This document shows positions 6,221-7,994 of a stretch of 7,994 nucleotides of DNA, one piece after another. A model generated the notes under the pieces. The model ran no database searches and had not been told where the DNA came from. It was given only the letters and a program-made list of their open reading frames with translations. A program made the position numbers and the translations under genes. Origin of the DNA: an uncultured cyanobacterium (lineage in GTDB: Bacteria > Cyanobacteriota > Cyanobacteriia > PCC-6307 > Cyanobiaceae); the NCBI GenBank assembly GCA_903831165.1, contig CAIKWV010000111.1, forward strand, positions 1 to 7,994, in the 5' to 3' direction. The stretch's first letter is position 1, and every line of letters begins with the position of its first letter.

Positions 6221-7248
6221 GGTCCCGGTGCCGTGATCGCGTCGTCGCTGCGGTAGGTCTGCAGGGCGCGCATGTACTGGGAGCGCTCGTACTCGGCCGG
6301 ATCAGGGCAACGGCGCTGGCTCATGCAGCCGATCAGCTCACGCACACTGCTGTGCTCGTGCTCCTGCAACCATTGGGCCAGTTCATCCACCAGGCCGGTG
6401 AGCCGCGCCGGGCCATGGCGCAGCAGGGCGCCGACCACCTGGGTGCAGCAGGCACCGGCCATCAGCAACCGCACCACATCGGTGCCGCGATGCACGCCGC
6501 CGCTGGCGGCCAGATCGAGGGGATGGCGACCGTGCAGCAGGGCGATCCAACGCAGGGGCAAGCGCAGATCGTGGGGGGTGGAGAGCAGCAGATTGGGCCG
6601 CAGCTCCAGGGCCTCGATGTCGATGTCCGGCTGGTAGAAGCGGTTGAACAACACCAGGCCATCGGCACCGGCGGCGGCGAGTCGCTTGGCCATGGCGCCG
6701 AAATTGGTGAAGAAGGGCCCCAGCTTCACCGCCAGCGGCAGGTTCACCTCGGCGCGCACCTGGCGCACGATCTCCTCCACCTGGGCCTCGATCGCCGCAC
6801 TGGAAAGATCGGGATCGGTGGGCAGGCTGTAGATGTTGAGCTCGATCGCATCGGCTCCGGCCGCCTCCAGCTGCCGGGCGAAGCGCACCCAGCTGCCGGG
6901 ATGGTGGCCGTTGAGGCTGGCGATCACCGGAATCGAGAGCTGGCGGCGGGCCTGCTCGAGATGGCGAAGGTAGAGCTCATGGCCGACATGGAACAGCGAC
7001 GGCTCACCGACGTAGCTGAGGGCTTCGCCATAGCTCTCGCTGCCCTGCAGGCTGAGGCGATGGTGCTCCAGCTGCTCCCGCTCGATCTGCTCTTCGAACA
7101 GCGAATGCAACACGATCGCCGCCGCCCCGGCCTGCTCCAGGGCCAGCAACCGGGCGGGATCCTCACTCAAGGGCGCCGCCGCCCCGACAACGAGCGGATG
7201 GCGCAGCGACAGGCCCAGGTAGGTGGTGGAGAGGTCAGGGGTGCTCAT
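6214..7248 (-). CDS. Dihydroorotate dehydrogenase-like FMN protein of unknown role
   Basis: The 344 residues form one TIM-barrel of the PyrD superfamily. Features seen: HPLVVGAAAPLS near 17-28, IPVIASLNG at 106-114, ADAIELNIYS at 132-141, LAVKLGPFF at 172-180 with the FMN-contacting Lys175, GADGLVLFNRF at 194-204, and the phosphate-binding ASGGV at 248-252. In true class 1 dihydroorotate dehydrogenases the ELNxSC segment supplies the catalytic Cys; here the matching position is Ser141, followed by LPTDPD instead of PNTPG. This makes a housekeeping pyrimidine role unlikely (inference). Such PyrD-like proteins are, to my knowledge, often found next to nifJ. Here the gene starts within the nifJ stop (ATGA) and overlaps hypD by a few bases, so it is an integral operon member. 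The substrate is unknown; an electron-transfer or redox partner role for PFOR is a guess. Confidence 0.85.
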   Translation of the reverse strand: MSTPDLSTTYLGLSLRHPLVVGAAAPLSEDPARLLALEQAGAAAIVLHSLFEEQIEREQLEHHRLSLQGSESYGEALSYVGEPSLFHVGHELYLRHLEQARRQLSIPVIASLNGHHPGSWVRFARQLEAAGADAIELNIYSLPTDPDLSSAAIEAQVEEIVRQVRAEVNLPLAVKLGPFFTNFGAMAKRLAAAGADGLVLFNRFYQPDIDIEALELRPNLLLSTPHDLRLPLRWIALLHGRHPLDLAASGGVHRGTDVVRLLMAGACCTQVVGALLRHGPARLTGLVDELAQWLQEHEHSSVRELIGCMSQRRCPDPAEYERSQYMRALQTYRSDDAITAPGPW

Positions 7249-7994
7249 GACGAGGACGCGGCAGGCGATGGTTTCTCCGTGGCCGGCACCCCCGGCTGGG
7301 CCGCTAGGGCGCGGTAGGTGGCCCAGCGGCGATCCAGTTCCAGCTGGGCCTGGGCCGCCAGCTCCCGGGCCCGCTGGGGCTGGCTATAGCCCAGCATGCG
7401 GAAGCGGTTCTCGCTGGCCATCGCCTCCGCCAGCGGTCGTTTGGCCGCCTTGACGTCGAGCTGCAGGGGGTTGTCGCCTCGCTCGGTCCGGCGCGGGTCG
7501 TAGCGATACAGCAGCCAGCGACCCGAATCCACCGCCAGCTTCTGCTGGGCCATGCCCTGGCTCATGTCGATGCCATGGGCGATGCAGTGCGAATAGGCCA
7601 GGATCAGCGACGGTCCCGGATAGCTCTCGGCTTCCAGGAAAGCGCGCACGGTGTGTTCATCGCGGGCGCCCATGGCGACGCGGGCCACATAGACGTTGCC
7701 ATAGGTCATCGCCATCAGCCCCAGGTCCTTCTTCGGCGCCGCCTTGCCACCACTGGCGAACTTGGCCACGGCCCCCCGCGGCGTCGCCTTCGACATCTGG
7801 CCGCCAGTGTTGGAGTAGCCCTCGGTGTCGAGCACCAGGGCATTGACATCGCGGCCGCTGGCCAGCACGTGATCCAGGCCGCCGAAGCCGATGTCGTAGG
7901 CCCAGCCATCCCCACCCACCAGCCAGACGCTGGTTTTCACTAGCGCATCGGCCAGTTCCAGCAACCGGGCCGGCGCTGAAGAGCCCCACCCATC
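7245..7994 (-). CDS. nifJ: Pyruvate:ferredoxin (flavodoxin) oxidoreductase, C-terminal part
   Basis: The frame is open to the window edge, so about 249 C-terminal residues are seen of a protein usually near 1,200. NifJ oxidises pyruvate and CoA to acetyl-CoA and CO2, reducing ferredoxin or flavodoxin. The segment covers the thiamine-diphosphate domain: WLVGGDGWAYDIGFGGLDHV, the NTGGQMSKATP loop, the KKDLGLMAMTYGNVYVARVAMGA stretch, and AYSHCIAHGI, whose Cys ligates the proximal [4Fe-4S] cluster in known PFORs. One oddity is TEGYSNTGGQ in place of the usual TEVYSNTGGQ. The tail ends in an Ala/Pro/Ser-rich run with no cysteine, so the protective cysteine-bearing extension known from Desulfovibrio africanus is absent. 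As first gene visible in the operon it probably carries the promoter, outside the window. Confidence 0.96.
   Translation of the reverse strand, partial: DGWGSSAPARLLELADALVKTSVWLVGGDGWAYDIGFGGLDHVLASGRDVNALVLDTEGYSNTGGQMSKATPRGAVAKFASGGKAAPKKDLGLMAMTYGNVYVARVAMGARDEHTVRAFLEAESYPGPSLILAYSHCIAHGIDMSQGMAQQKLAVDSGRWLLYRYDPRRTERGDNPLQLDVKAAKRPLAEAMASENRFRMLGYSQPQRARELAAQAQLELDRRWATYRALAAQPGVPATEKPSPAASSS

Noticed and set aside
4116..6256. Long plus-strand frames opposite hypE and hypD
   Set aside because: They are Gln/His/Arg-rich shadows of HypE and HypD, whose motifs are unmistakable on the minus strand.
6214..7248. Authentic pyrimidine-pathway pyrD
   Set aside because: The catalytic Cys segment is changed and the operon context is PFOR and hydrogenase maturation, so a plain pyrD label would mislead.

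Overview
The window is GC-rich DNA that looks like a unicellular cyanobacterium of the Cyanobium / freshwater-Synechococcus type. This rests on inference: codon bias, Shine-Dalgarno sites mostly absent, and the pairing of a heme oxygenase with HemN beside hydrogenase-maturation and pyruvate:ferredoxin oxidoreductase genes. No marker gene fixes the species.

Layout. (1) 1-534, plus strand: the C-terminal part of an HD-GYP signalling phosphodiesterase. (2) 528-1106, minus strand: an unrecognised 111-residue protein, followed directly and in the same frame by a ribbon-helix-helix (RHH) reading frame with no normal start codon. The RHH frame converges on the HD-GYP gene with overlapping stops. (3) 1107-1611: a divergent intergenic region of about 500 bp. 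Its one striking element is an AT-rich 19-bp imperfect dyad at 1387-1405. (4) 1612-3969, plus strand: a divergent heme oxygenase, then hemN. Four tandem 14-bp repeats lie immediately before hemN. (5) 4035-7994, minus strand: a tightly overlapping operon read as nifJ (3' part only), a dihydroorotate-dehydrogenase-like flavoprotein, hypD and hypE. It converges on hemN across a 65-bp spacer.

How the genes fit together. From 1612 onward nearly every gene has a plausible role at low oxygen. HemN makes protoporphyrinogen precursors without O2. In Synechocystis the ho2-hemN pair belongs to a low-oxygen-induced operon. PFOR (NifJ) oxidises pyruvate to acetyl-CoA and reduced ferredoxin or flavodoxin. 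HypD and HypE build the Fe(CN)2CO centre of [NiFe] hydrogenases, which can dispose of those electrons. The region therefore reads as a micro-oxic/fermentation island made of two convergent transcription units. The DHOD-like protein between nifJ and hypD has no assigned function and is the least understood member. I see no rRNA, tRNA, CRISPR array or insertion sequence.
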